Below, one piece after another: positions 6,118 through 12,841 of a DNA stretch of 18,142 nucleotides (positions within the stretch are counted from its first letter, which is position 1; each line of letters starts with the position of its first letter). Made by a program: the position numbers and the translations under genes. The DNA is taken from contig JAIFMT010000184.1 in NCBI GenBank assembly GCA_020048295.1, positions 1 to 18,142 on the forward strand, read 5' to 3'. The notes beneath the pieces were generated by a model, which saw only the letters and a program-made list of their open reading frames with translations, ran no database searches and was not told the origin of the DNA. The DNA comes from Rhodoferax sp. Its GTDB lineage: Bacteria; Pseudomonadota; Gammaproteobacteria; Burkholderiales; Burkholderiaceae.

Positions 6118-7531
6118 CCGTGTTTTGATCACCCCATTCAAACACCTGCTGCGCTACCCGGCGCAGCGTAGCCGCTTGCGCTTGGAATTGCGCAGTCTGT
6201 GGCAGCTGGCCTGGCCCATGCTGGTGGGGCAGTTGGCCAACGTGGGCATGGCGGTGGTCGATGTGGCGATGGCCGGGCACGCCTCGGCGCAAGACCTGGC
6301 TGGCGTGTCATTGGGGGTGTCGATCTGGAACATGCTGATCATCACGCTGATGGGCGTGATGATGGCGGTCAACCCTACGGTGGCGCATCAGGTGGGCGCT
6401 GGCGATCTCGAAGGCGTGCCGCATGTGGTGCGCCAGGCCCTGTGGAAGGCGCTGGGACTGGGCCTGCTGGCCTGTCTGCTGGCCAACTGGGCGGCGCTGC
6501 TGTTTGACCACATGGCGCTGGAGCCACGCGTACGCATGCTGGCCATTGACTTCACCCTGATCACCAGTCTTTCCATGCCCCTGTTTGCCTGCTACCGCGT
6601 GTTGCACGGCTACAGCACCAGCATCAACCAAACCAAGCCGCTGATGGTGATTGCACTGCTGTCGTTGCTGATCAACATCGCGGTCAACAGCCTGCTGGTG
6701 TTTGGCACGCTGGGCTTCCCACGGCTTGGTGGGGTTGGTTGTGCCTGGGCGACGCTGGTCACGGTCGCCTTCAATTTGCTGGCGCTGCTGTGGTGGATGC
6801 GCCGCTCGGCCGCCTACCGCAGCACCTGGCCCTTTGCGCGCTTCGAGTCACCCCAATGGCAGCCCATCAACAACTTGCTGAAACTTGGCTTGCCGATTGG
6901 CATCACCTATTTTGCCGAAAGCAGTGCGTTTAGCCTGATTGCCCTGCTGGTGGCCCAATTTGGCAGCACCCAGGTGGCAGCGCACCAGATTGCACTGAAC
7001 TTCACCTCGCTGGTGTTCATGGTGCCGCTCAGTCTGGGGCTGGCGCTGCTGACACGCGTAGGGCAGTCGCTCGGCGCAGGGGATGTCATTCACGCTCGCT
7101 TTCAGGCCTGGATCGGGGTCGCGCTGGGGCTCGGGTTTGCCATGGTTTCGGCGCTGCTGATTGCGCTGTTTGCCCGGCAGATCGCCCAGGCTTACACCCG
7201 CGATGAGGCCGTGGTGGCGCTGACAGTACAACTGCTGTATCTGGCAGCCTTGTTCCAGTTGTCCGATGCCACCCAGGTGGTGACCAGTTGCGCGATTCGG
7301 GGCTACAAGGTCACGCGTTCGCCAATGGTGATTCACCTGACGGCGTTCTGGGTTGTTTCACTACCGCTGGGTTACCTGCTCGGCATCAGGCCCGACTGGC
7401 TGGCCTGGGCTCCGACGCAGCCGATGGGGGCGCAGGGCTTCTGGGCAGCACTGGTGGTTGGCCTCACCATCGCAGCGCTGGGACTGGTCTGGCTGCTGCG
7501 CCAGGTGGCACGCTCACGATTGGCATCGTGA
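6092..7531 (+). CDS. MATE family efflux transporter (NorM-like)
   Basis: A 479-residue polytopic membrane protein of the multidrug and toxic-compound extrusion family, which exports cationic drugs or metabolites in exchange for Na+ or H+ across the inner membrane. About 12 hydrophobic segments are visible in two halves. The first half starts with LWQLAWPMLVGQLANVGMAVVDVAMAGH (36-63) and has NPTVAHQVGAGD (about 94-105); the second half has LGLPIGITYFAES, TQVAAHQIALNF, SLGLALLTRVGQSLGAGD and SDATQVVTSCAIRGYK, all typical of MATE repeats. The GTG at 6092 is taken as start because the frame is open there, overlapping the DUF192 gene by 26 bases; TTG at 6125 is an alternative and neither has a good ribosome binding site. 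Substrate cannot be told from sequence. It is convergent with the SMR gene, 15 bases away. Confidence 0.92.
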   Translation: MAGRLTANSRVLITPFKHLLRYPAQRSRLRLELRSLWQLAWPMLVGQLANVGMAVVDVAMAGHASAQDLAGVSLGVSIWNMLIITLMGVMMAVNPTVAHQVGAGDLEGVPHVVRQALWKALGLGLLACLLANWAALLFDHMALEPRVRMLAIDFTLITSLSMPLFACYRVLHGYSTSINQTKPLMVIALLSLLINIAVNSLLVFGTLGFPRLGGVGCAWATLVTVAFNLLALLWWMRRSAAYRSTWPFARFESPQWQPINNLLKLGLPIGITYFAESSAFSLIALLVAQFGSTQVAAHQIALNFTSLVFMVPLSLGLALLTRVGQSLGAGDVIHARFQAWIGVALGLGFAMVSALLIALFARQIAQAYTRDEAVVALTVQLLYLAALFQLSDATQVVTSCAIRGYKVTRSPMVIHLTAFWVVSLPLGYLLGIRPDWLAWAPTQPMGAQGFWAALVVGLTIAALGLVWLLRQVARSRLAS

Positions 7532-7546
7532 AGCATCCGCTTGCCA

Positions 7547-7861
7547 TCAGGCAAACACATTCAAAATGACCACCCCCACCGCAATGAAAGCCATGCCCAG
7601 CAGGGCCATCGGGCTCAAGGACTGGTCAAACCACCACCACCCCACGATTGAAATCAAGACAATCCCGACACCTGACCAAACTGCATAAACAATGCCAACA
7701 GGAATGCTGCGCAGGGTCAGCGACAAGCAATAAAACGCCACCACATAGCCCACGACCACCACCACAGAGGGCGTAAAACGGGTCAACCCATCCGACGCTT
7801 TGAGCGCCGTGGTGGCAATGACCTCGCAGACGATCGCAATGACCAGATAAACCCACTGCAT
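7547..7861 (-). CDS. Small multidrug resistance (SMR/EmrE-like) efflux protein
   Basis: A 104-residue protein with four membrane helices, close to EmrE in pattern. The essential proton- and drug-binding glutamate is Glu13 in MQWVYLVIAIVCEVIATTALKAS. The later segments YCLSLTLRSIPVGIVYAVWSGVGIVLIS and GMAFIAVGVVILNVF match EmrE helices 3 and 4, including the conserved Trp-Ser-Gly-Val-Gly. Such proteins work as antiparallel dimers exporting lipophilic cations; the drug-exporting (Qac/EmrE) rather than Gdx type is suggested by the sequence but not proven. Start at ATG 7861 gives the family length; an upstream in-frame ATG (7912) would add 17 residues lacking family similarity. The ribosome binding site is weak. 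The gene converges on the MATE transporter gene with only 15 bases between the two stop codons. Confidence 0.93.
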   Translation of the reverse strand: MQWVYLVIAIVCEVIATTALKASDGLTRFTPSVVVVVGYVVAFYCLSLTLRSIPVGIVYAVWSGVGIVLISIVGWWWFDQSLSPMALLGMAFIAVGVVILNVFA

Positions 7862-8227
7862 GACAACCACCGCCTCAGGCACACCCTGACTGGCCAGCCA
7901 ACAACAGCGCACTTCGCGCGATGGCTGGCGGGGTCTGCGCTATGGCGGCAAATAGTTTGTTCAAGCAGTGGCCCTCAGGAAAGCTCAGTGGCAGGGATAT
8001 TACCCGGCTTGGTTTGTGGTTTTTTGGCGATACCTGCCACCAACAAGGCATTTTCTTGCATTGATCTGACACTCACGACAGTGTCATTGAGCGTGAATGG
8101 CCCGGAAACCCTGGATAATCCGCGCTGTGTGGCACATGTCTTGCGTCGCAAACTTGTGGCTGAGGCCACAAAGCTGATGCCACCTTGACCGCCCCACCCT
8201 CATTTTTGTTTTTACTCTGGAGACGCC
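7862..8227. other. 366-base intergenic region between SMR gene and DUF2934 gene
   Basis: The region holds divergent promoters by position, since the SMR gene leaves to the left and the DUF2934 gene to the right. The plus-strand frame open at 7988-8188 has no ribosome binding site or recognisable domain and I do not call it. What is visible is an 8-bp inverted repeat GTGGCAGG (7988-7995) and CCTGCCAC (8033-8040) with a 37-base spacer, a short dyad at 8067-8086, and a -10-like GATAAT at 8114-8119. No RNA gene or riboswitch class could be recognised. Confidence 0.55.
8067..8086. promoter_or_regulatory. Perfect 7-bp dyad, possible operator
   Basis: TGACACT (8067-8073) and AGTGTCA (8080-8086) are exact inverted copies around the six-base centre CACGAC. 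Such a dyad of 20 bases is the size of a dimeric repressor site, and it lies about 30 bases before the -10-like GATAAT, upstream of the DUF2934 gene. The regulator is not known. Confidence 0.4.
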
Positions 8228-8830
8228 ATGGTCACTACTTCCAAAGCCTCAAGCACAGCGGCAGCCACTGACAAATCAGCCCCGAAAAAAACGGCCGCTG
8301 CGGCACCGGTTGAAGCCAAAAAGACGCCTGCCAAAGCCACCCCGGCTAAGGCGGCTGCCAAGTCGCCTGCCACGCCAGCCGCTGTCGCCAGCAAGCCAGT
8401 GACCGTCAAAACGACGTATGCACCGATTGCACCGGCACCGGTTGCAGCGCCGACGCCCGTTGTTGCGCCGAAACCGGTTGCCGCACCTGCAGCAGTTGCA
8501 CCCGCAGCAGTTGCACCTGCCAAAAAAGCACCTGTCAAAGAGGCATCCGTTGCTGCACCTGTTACTGCACCCGTTGCCAGTGCCGCTGCGAACAAGGTGG
8601 CTGAGTCAAAGCCTGCAGCCAAGAAATCAACCAAACCAGCAGCGGCTGCAAAACCCGCAAGCGCCAAGCGCCCGGCCATGAGTGCCGAACAGCGCCAGCA
8701 CTATGTCGAAGTAACGGCCTATTACATCGCCGAGCGGCGTGGCTTTACCCAGGGTAATCCAGTCAATGACTGGGCCGAGGCTGAGGCAGAAGTTGACCGA
8801 CTGATTGCCAGCGGCCATTTTTCCATCTGA
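8228..8830 (+). CDS. Disordered Ala/Pro/Lys-rich protein with C-terminal DUF2934 domain
   Basis: A 200-residue protein in two parts. Residues 1-150 are low complexity, almost all Ala, Pro, Lys, Val and Thr, with histone-H1-like repeats such as KKTPAKATPAKAAAK and AAPAAVAPAAVAPAKKAP; they should be unfolded and very basic. Residues about 152-200 read SAEQRQHYVEVTAYYIAERRGF, then NPVNDWAEAEAEVDRLI, which I recognise as a DUF2934-type module with its conserved A-Y-Y-A-E-R-x-G and W-x-x-A-E pattern. There is no signal peptide, so it is cytoplasmic, and a DNA- or RNA-binding role is a reasonable guess from the basic tail but is inference. CTGGAG seven bases or so before the ATG is a fair ribosome binding site. 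It is a single-gene unit converging on the thioesterase gene. Confidence 0.85.
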   Translation: MVTTSKASSTAAATDKSAPKKTAAAAPVEAKKTPAKATPAKAAAKSPATPAAVASKPVTVKTTYAPIAPAPVAAPTPVVAPKPVAAPAAVAPAAVAPAKKAPVKEASVAAPVTAPVASAAANKVAESKPAAKKSTKPAAAAKPASAKRPAMSAEQRQHYVEVTAYYIAERRGFTQGNPVNDWAEAEAEVDRLIASGHFSI

Positions 8831-8831
8831 T

Positions 8832-8869
8832 TGCCGGGGTCACACGGGGCATTTTGCGCTGCCCCGGCA
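8832..8869. terminator. Stem-loop between convergent genes, likely bidirectional terminator
   Basis: TGCCGGGG (8832-8839) is the exact reverse complement of CCCCGGCA (8862-8869), with a 22-base loop; a competing inner stem GGGGC (8846-8850) and GCCCC (8861-8865) is also possible. It begins two bases after the DUF2934 stop and ends ten before the thioesterase stop. No T-run follows, so rho-independent activity is uncertain. Confidence 0.5.
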
Positions 8870-8878
8870 GCCAACCCG

Positions 8879-9301
8879 CTAAGCGCTGACGATGCTGCGC
8901 ATCCACTGTGGCAGTTCCACCGCTTTCTGTTTCGGGAAATCAACCCAGATGGTGGTCGCACCACCGGCTGCGTAAATCACGCCCGGTTGCTCGGCGATTT
9001 CCATGGTCGCCCAGGTCTCAAACGTGGTGCGCGCCGGGTCGCTGGTGTACATCTTGACCAACACGTCGCCCGGGTATTCGAGCTGCTTGTAGAAATTGCA
9101 GAAGGCGTTGACGATCACCGGGCCTTCACCCAGTGGATTGGGCATGCCCCCAATGGCGCGCAACCAGTCAATGCGCACTGTTTCCAGGTAGCGGAAATAG
9201 GTCGTGTTGTTGACGTGGCCCATCGCGTCCATGTCGCCCCAACGGATGGGGATGACCACTTCAAACACCAGTTTTTTGTCGTCGGGAATATCAAATTTCA
9301 T
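8879..9301 (-). CDS. Acyl-CoA thioesterase, hotdog fold (4HBT/YbgC-like)
   Basis: A 140-residue single-domain hotdog thioesterase. The 4HBT signature is clear: IRWGDMDAMGHVNNTTYFRYLETVRIDWL (19-47), in which Asp25 corresponds to the catalytic acid of 4-hydroxybenzoyl-CoA thioesterase and GHVNN begins the long helix. The rest matches the family: a strand with the FYKQLEYPGDVLVKMYT pattern, a TTFETWATM strand and a final AAGGATTIWVDFPKQKAVELP. It should hydrolyse an acyl-CoA to free acid and CoA in the cytoplasm; the acyl group cannot be read from sequence. AGGAG stands five bases before the ATG. It is the last gene of a minus-strand set behind the EamA transporter (46-base gap) and the broken dehydrogenase, a context that suggests acyl-CoA or short-chain metabolite turnover. 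Confidence 0.92.
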   Translation of the reverse strand: MKFDIPDDKKLVFEVVIPIRWGDMDAMGHVNNTTYFRYLETVRIDWLRAIGGMPNPLGEGPVIVNAFCNFYKQLEYPGDVLVKMYTSDPARTTFETWATMEIAEQPGVIYAAGGATTIWVDFPKQKAVELPQWMRSIVSA

Positions 9302-9347
9302 GGCTTCTCCTGAAGTTCAGATGACGATGACTTTGGCAAACGCAGCC

Positions 9348-10292
9348 TCAGCGATGCGCCTGGATGGATGCCAGTATGCCCAAAGTGAACAAGCCAGCGG
9401 CCAGCCACTGCGCCATGACGGGCCAGCTGCCGTCCCAGGCAAACGAATACAGCAGGCCAAACAGCGTCTCGCTAACGATCAGTTGACCACACAGACTGAC
9501 ACTCAACTTCTGGCTGGCCAGGTTCCACAAGATGCTGGCACCCCACCCCGCACCCACCCCGGTCACTATACAAGCAATAGCTGCCATCGCAATACCATCA
9601 AGGGCTAGAAGCACTTTTGACTCTGAACCGGTGAACCACCACAGCAGCAGTGCGCCCAAGCCCGTGGCCACGCCTAGCCAGTTGGCCCATTCGGTGGCGC
9701 TAACCTCGGGGTGGCGTTTGAGCCAGGCGGCATTGAGCAGTGCGAACGCCGTCCAGCACAGCATGGCTGCCAGCGCCAGCGCCACGCCCCACCAAAAATG
9801 AGCACCATCGAGCGGCAACCGGGTGGCATTGCTCAGTGACGCGTGCATCATCAGCGCCAATCCGGCGGCCGTCAGCAACAAGCCAGGAACCAGCGCTGCC
9901 CATTTCAGCCCCAGCGGTTTGCCCAGCAGCATGACCCAGATCGGAATGGTGCCAATGATCAGCGTGGGCACTTCGGAGCCCGCCGCCACAATGGCCTGCG
10001 CCAGCAGCAGGTAATAGCCGGTGGCGCCCAGAAAGCTCATCCCCAGTGCGCTCGCCGCTTGCTGCCAGCTTGGCCAGGTGTGGCTGCGCCATGTCAGCCC
10101 CATCACCAGTGCCGCCATGGCGCCAAAGCTGACAAAGCGCCCAGCCGTCAAATCGACCGACGACAGGCCCACCGCCACGCGCGGCACCACAAATACCATG
10201 CCCCACAAGGCACCGGCAGCCAGCCCGGCGGCAATACCCTGCCAAAGATCTCTGGCGTGGTGTGTGGCCGTGTCAGACACCAAAACCGTCAT
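9348..10292 (-). CDS. EamA/DMT-superfamily transporter
   Basis: A 314-residue inner-membrane protein with about ten hydrophobic helices arranged as two EamA repeats. The first repeat has GIAAGLAAGALWGMVFVVPR, TAGRFVSFGAMAALV, LGATGYYLLLAQAI and VPTLIIGTIPIWVMLLGK; the second has WWGVALALAAMLCWTAFALLNAAWL, GASILWNLASQKLS and LCGQLIVSETLFGLLYSFAWDG. Members export amino acids, nucleotides or other small metabolites, and the substrate here is unknown. The ATG (10292-10290) overlaps the end of the dehydrogenase frame by 20 bases, the mark of translational coupling. Bases 9578-9607 are a copy of a dispersed short repeat; in the protein it encodes part of LLALDGIAMAAIACIV, which still looks like a normal membrane helix, so the reading frame is intact. 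Confidence 0.93.
   Translation of the reverse strand: MTVLVSDTATHHARDLWQGIAAGLAAGALWGMVFVVPRVAVGLSSVDLTAGRFVSFGAMAALVMGLTWRSHTWPSWQQAASALGMSFLGATGYYLLLAQAIVAAGSEVPTLIIGTIPIWVMLLGKPLGLKWAALVPGLLLTAAGLALMMHASLSNATRLPLDGAHFWWGVALALAAMLCWTAFALLNAAWLKRHPEVSATEWANWLGVATGLGALLLWWFTGSESKVLLALDGIAMAAIACIVTGVGAGWGASILWNLASQKLSVSLCGQLIVSETLFGLLYSFAWDGSWPVMAQWLAAGLFTLGILASIQAHR
9578..9607 (+). repeat. Dispersed short repeat, copy B, inside the EamA gene
   Basis: TAGCTG (9578-9583), 18 bases, GGGCTA (9602-9607), the same skeleton and spacing as the copies before miaB and before pilB. Neighbouring bases also resemble them (CAA before TAGCT, as in copy C). Here it is antisense to the EamA coding strand and read in frame. 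Confidence 0.65.
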
Positions 10293-10990
10293 CAGCCGAG
10301 ATCACCGCGCCGTTGATCAAGTGGCTTTGGTCCGAGCACAGCATCACCAGCAAGGCATCGAGGTCTTGCGGCTGCCCGATGCGCTTGCGCGGCAGCATCT
10401 GGATCAGCTTTTGGCCCTGCTCGGTTTGCCAATGGGCGTGGTTGAGCTCGGTGTCGATATAGCCTGGGCAAATCGCGTTCACATTGATGCCAAATTTGCC
10501 CCATTCAAGTGCCATGGCCTTGGTCATCTGGATGACCGCCGCCTTGCTCATGGCATACACGCCAATTTTTGGAAACACGCGCAAACCTGCGGCCGATGCG
10601 ACATTGACAATGTTGCGCCACAAAAAAAGCGCCCTTGACGTTGGTGTCAAACACGTAGTCAAAGTCGCTGCCCTCCACGTCCTGCAGGCGCTGGCTGGTG
10701 CTGACGCCGGAGTTGTTGACCAGAATATCGATCGAACCCACCTCGGTTTCGGCATGTGCCACCGCTGATTTGATGGAGGCGTGGCTGGTCACATCCAGCT
10801 CGATCACATGGGCGTCACCGCCCTCGCCGTCAATCTGTGCGCGCAATTCCTTGAGTTTTTCGATGCGGCGACTGGCCAGTACCACGGCGGCACCGGCACT
10901 GGCCAAGGTGCGGGCAAATTGCGCACCCAGTCCGCCCGAGGCACCGGTAATAAAGGCAACCCGCCCCGACAAATCGATGTTGTAAGCCAT
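10273..10990 (-). pseudogene. Short-chain dehydrogenase/reductase broken by an internal deletion
   Basis: From ATG 10990 (GGAG eight bases before it) the frame encodes a normal SDR N-terminus: TGASGGLG cofactor motif (15-22), a Rossmann second strand VVLASRR, LDVTSHAS and ILVNNSG (89-95), and FDTNVKGAFFVAQ up to residue 126. It then enters about 40 codons without similarity and stops near 10505. The second half is present in another frame, starting NIVNVASAAGLR at about 10614 with the catalytic Ser, then YAMSK with the catalytic Tyr and Lys, INVNAICPGYIDTE, and a TGA at 10275-10273. The two halves together give about 238 residues where such enzymes have about 260, so about 22 residues (65 or 68 bases) around 10612-10618 are missing. 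The fused halves would lack part of the loop-helix before the catalytic Ser. An assembly artefact cannot be excluded. Confidence 0.85.
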
Positions 10991-11005
10991 TTTTGATTCT
11001 CCATT

Positions 11006-11035
11006 TTTATAGAACGACCGTTCTATTATGCGCAA
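11006..11035 (-). promoter_or_regulatory. Promoter and operator-like palindrome before the dehydrogenase operon
   Basis: On the minus strand TTGCGC (11035-11030) and TATAAA (11011-11006, five of six to -10) are 18 bases apart. Between and over the -10 lies a perfect palindrome, ATAGAACG (11009-11016), AC, CGTTCTAT (11019-11026). An 18-bp site with 8-bp arms and a two-base centre covering the -10 is typical of TetR-family repressors. It most simply serves the minus-strand dehydrogenase-EamA-thioesterase set; it also lies 98 bases before the ETF-QO start. No regulator gene is in the window. Confidence 0.65.
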
Positions 11036-11123
11036 TTTACGCCGCCTAGAATTGCAACATTTCTGCCTGTTGAGGTTGCTCTGACGGGCGGCTTCCCTTA
11101 CTCATTATCAAGCGAGACACACC

Positions 11124-12815
11124 ATGACCCCGCAAGAAATCCTGGCTCAGTTCGGACCGCGTGAATCGATGGAATACGACGTGGTGGTGGTAGGTGCCGG
11201 CCCGGCCGGGCTGTCTGCGGCCATTCGGGTCAAGCAACGCGCCGCTGAAACTGGCAAAGAGGTGTCGGTGGTGGTGCTGGAAAAAGGCTCGGAGCCGGGT
11301 GCACACATCCTGTCGGGCGCAGTGCTTGACCCCCAGTCGCTGACCGAGCTGTTTCCCGACTGGAAGGCCATGGGCGCGCCTTTGAACCAGCCGGTGACCG
11401 ACGAGGCGATGCTGTTTTTAAGCGAAGGCGGCGCGTACCGCACCCCCAACATGTTCTTGCCCAAGTGCAGCCAGAACCACGGCAACTACATCATCAGCCT
11501 GGGCGCGCTGACCCGCTGGCTGGCCACACAGGCCGAAGCACTGGGGGTGGAAATCTTCCCCGGCTTTGCCGCTGCTGAATTGCTGTACAACGAATCGGGT
11601 GCGGTCCGGGGTGTCGCCACCGGCAACATGGGGGTCGAGAAAAATGGCGAGCCTGGCGGCAACTTCCAGCTTGGCATGGAACTGCTGGGCAAATACACCC
11701 TCTTTGCCGAGGGCTCGCGCGGCCACCTGGGCAAGCAACTCATCGAAAAATTCAAGCTCGACGCAGGTTGCGACCCGCAGAGCTACGGCATTGGCATCAA
11801 GGAGCTCTGGGAGGTGGACCCAGCGCGCCACGAGCCAGGACTGGTGCTGCACACCGCCGGCTGGCCGATGGATGACAAAACTTATGGTGGCTCGTTCCTG
11901 TACCACATGGAAGGCAACAAGATCGCCATGGGCTTCATCACTGGCCTGAATTACAGCAACCCGTACCTGAGTCCGTTTGAAGAATTCCAGCGCTGGAAGA
12001 CACACCCCAACATCCGCTGGTATCTGGAAAATTCCAAGGGTGAAGTCACTGCAAAACGAATAGCATACGGCGCCCGCGCCATCACGGCGGGAGGCCTTTT
12101 ATCCCTACCAAAAACCGTGTTCCCCGGCGGTGCGCTGGTGGGCTGCGATGCGGGCTACCTGAATGTCAGCCGCATCAAGGGCAGCCACGCCGCCATCAAG
12201 TCGGGCATGCTGGCTGCAGAAGCCGCGTTTGAGGCGGTCAGCGCCGGCCGGTCGCAAGATGAACTGAGCGCCTACCCCGAGGCGTTCAAGAGCAGCTGGC
12301 TTTACACCGAACTCAACAAGTCGCGCAATTTCAAGAGCTGGTTCAAATACGGCCTACGCGTGGGCACGCTGATGAACGGACTGGAGCAGTTCACACTAGG
12401 CGGCAATATGCCGTGGACGATTCGCCGCGACCAGCCTGACCATGCCTACCTGAAACCGGCGTCGCAATGCCAGCCAATTGACTACCCCAGACCCGATGGC
12501 CGCCTGACGTTTGACCGCCTCTCCAGCGTGTTCATCAGCAGCGCCAACCACGAGGAAAACCAGCCGGCGCACCTGACCTTGAAAGATGCCAGCGTGCCGG
12601 TCAGCATCAACCTGGCCAAATACGCGGGGCCCGAGGCGCGTTACTGTCCGGCTGGCGTGTATGAATTTGTCCAGGACGACAACGGCAAGGACCGCTTGCA
12701 GATCAACGCGCAAAACTGCGTGCACTGCAAAACCTGCGACATCAAGGACCCGACGCAAAACATCGTCTGGGTGACGCCCGAGGGCGGCGGCGGGCCAAAT
12801 TATTCGATCATGTAA
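11124..12815 (+). CDS. Electron-transfer flavoprotein:ubiquinone oxidoreductase
   Basis: A 563-residue ETF-QO that passes electrons from reduced ETF, charged by acyl-CoA and amino-acid dehydrogenases, through FAD and a 4Fe-4S cluster to ubiquinone at the inner membrane. The FAD dinucleotide-binding motif is VVVVGAGPAGLSAA (20-33). Further family blocks are GAHILSGAVLDP (59-70), the ubiquinone-side region GWPMDDKTYGGSFLYH (246-261), FPGGALVGCDAGYLNVSRIKGSHAAIKSG (333-361) and the C-terminal ferredoxin-like domain with cluster ligands Cys508, Cys532, Cys535 and Cys538 (NCVHCKTCDIKDP). Length matches the family. The ATG has no strong ribosome binding site. It is transcribed away from the dehydrogenase operon across 133 bases and is followed by 26 bases before the convergent rsmD. 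There are no ETF subunit genes in view. Confidence 0.97.
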   Translation: MTPQEILAQFGPRESMEYDVVVVGAGPAGLSAAIRVKQRAAETGKEVSVVVLEKGSEPGAHILSGAVLDPQSLTELFPDWKAMGAPLNQPVTDEAMLFLSEGGAYRTPNMFLPKCSQNHGNYIISLGALTRWLATQAEALGVEIFPGFAAAELLYNESGAVRGVATGNMGVEKNGEPGGNFQLGMELLGKYTLFAEGSRGHLGKQLIEKFKLDAGCDPQSYGIGIKELWEVDPARHEPGLVLHTAGWPMDDKTYGGSFLYHMEGNKIAMGFITGLNYSNPYLSPFEEFQRWKTHPNIRWYLENSKGEVTAKRIAYGARAITAGGLLSLPKTVFPGGALVGCDAGYLNVSRIKGSHAAIKSGMLAAEAAFEAVSAGRSQDELSAYPEAFKSSWLYTELNKSRNFKSWFKYGLRVGTLMNGLEQFTLGGNMPWTIRRDQPDHAYLKPASQCQPIDYPRPDGRLTFDRLSSVFISSANHEENQPAHLTLKDASVPVSINLAKYAGPEARYCPAGVYEFVQDDNGKDRLQINAQNCVHCKTCDIKDPTQNIVWVTPEGGGGPNYSIM

Positions 12816-12841
12816 GCCGTTAAAACGTTGTCAAGTCCCCA

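Noticed and set aside
8067..8086. Guanidine-II (mini-ykkC) riboswitch for the SMR gene
   Set aside because: The loop contains ACGA only on the plus strand, pointing away from the SMR gene; the second hairpin and the flanking G-G/C-C context are missing.
7988..8188. 66-codon plus-strand frame in the gap between the SMR and DUF2934 genes
   Set aside because: No ribosome binding site, domain, signal peptide or membrane pattern convincing enough; it crosses the dyads.
10622..10628. Seven-base homopolymer as the cause of the dehydrogenase frame change
   Set aside because: The residues encoded through the run (GAFFVAQ) are exactly those expected, so the frame is still correct after it; the break comes just downstream.
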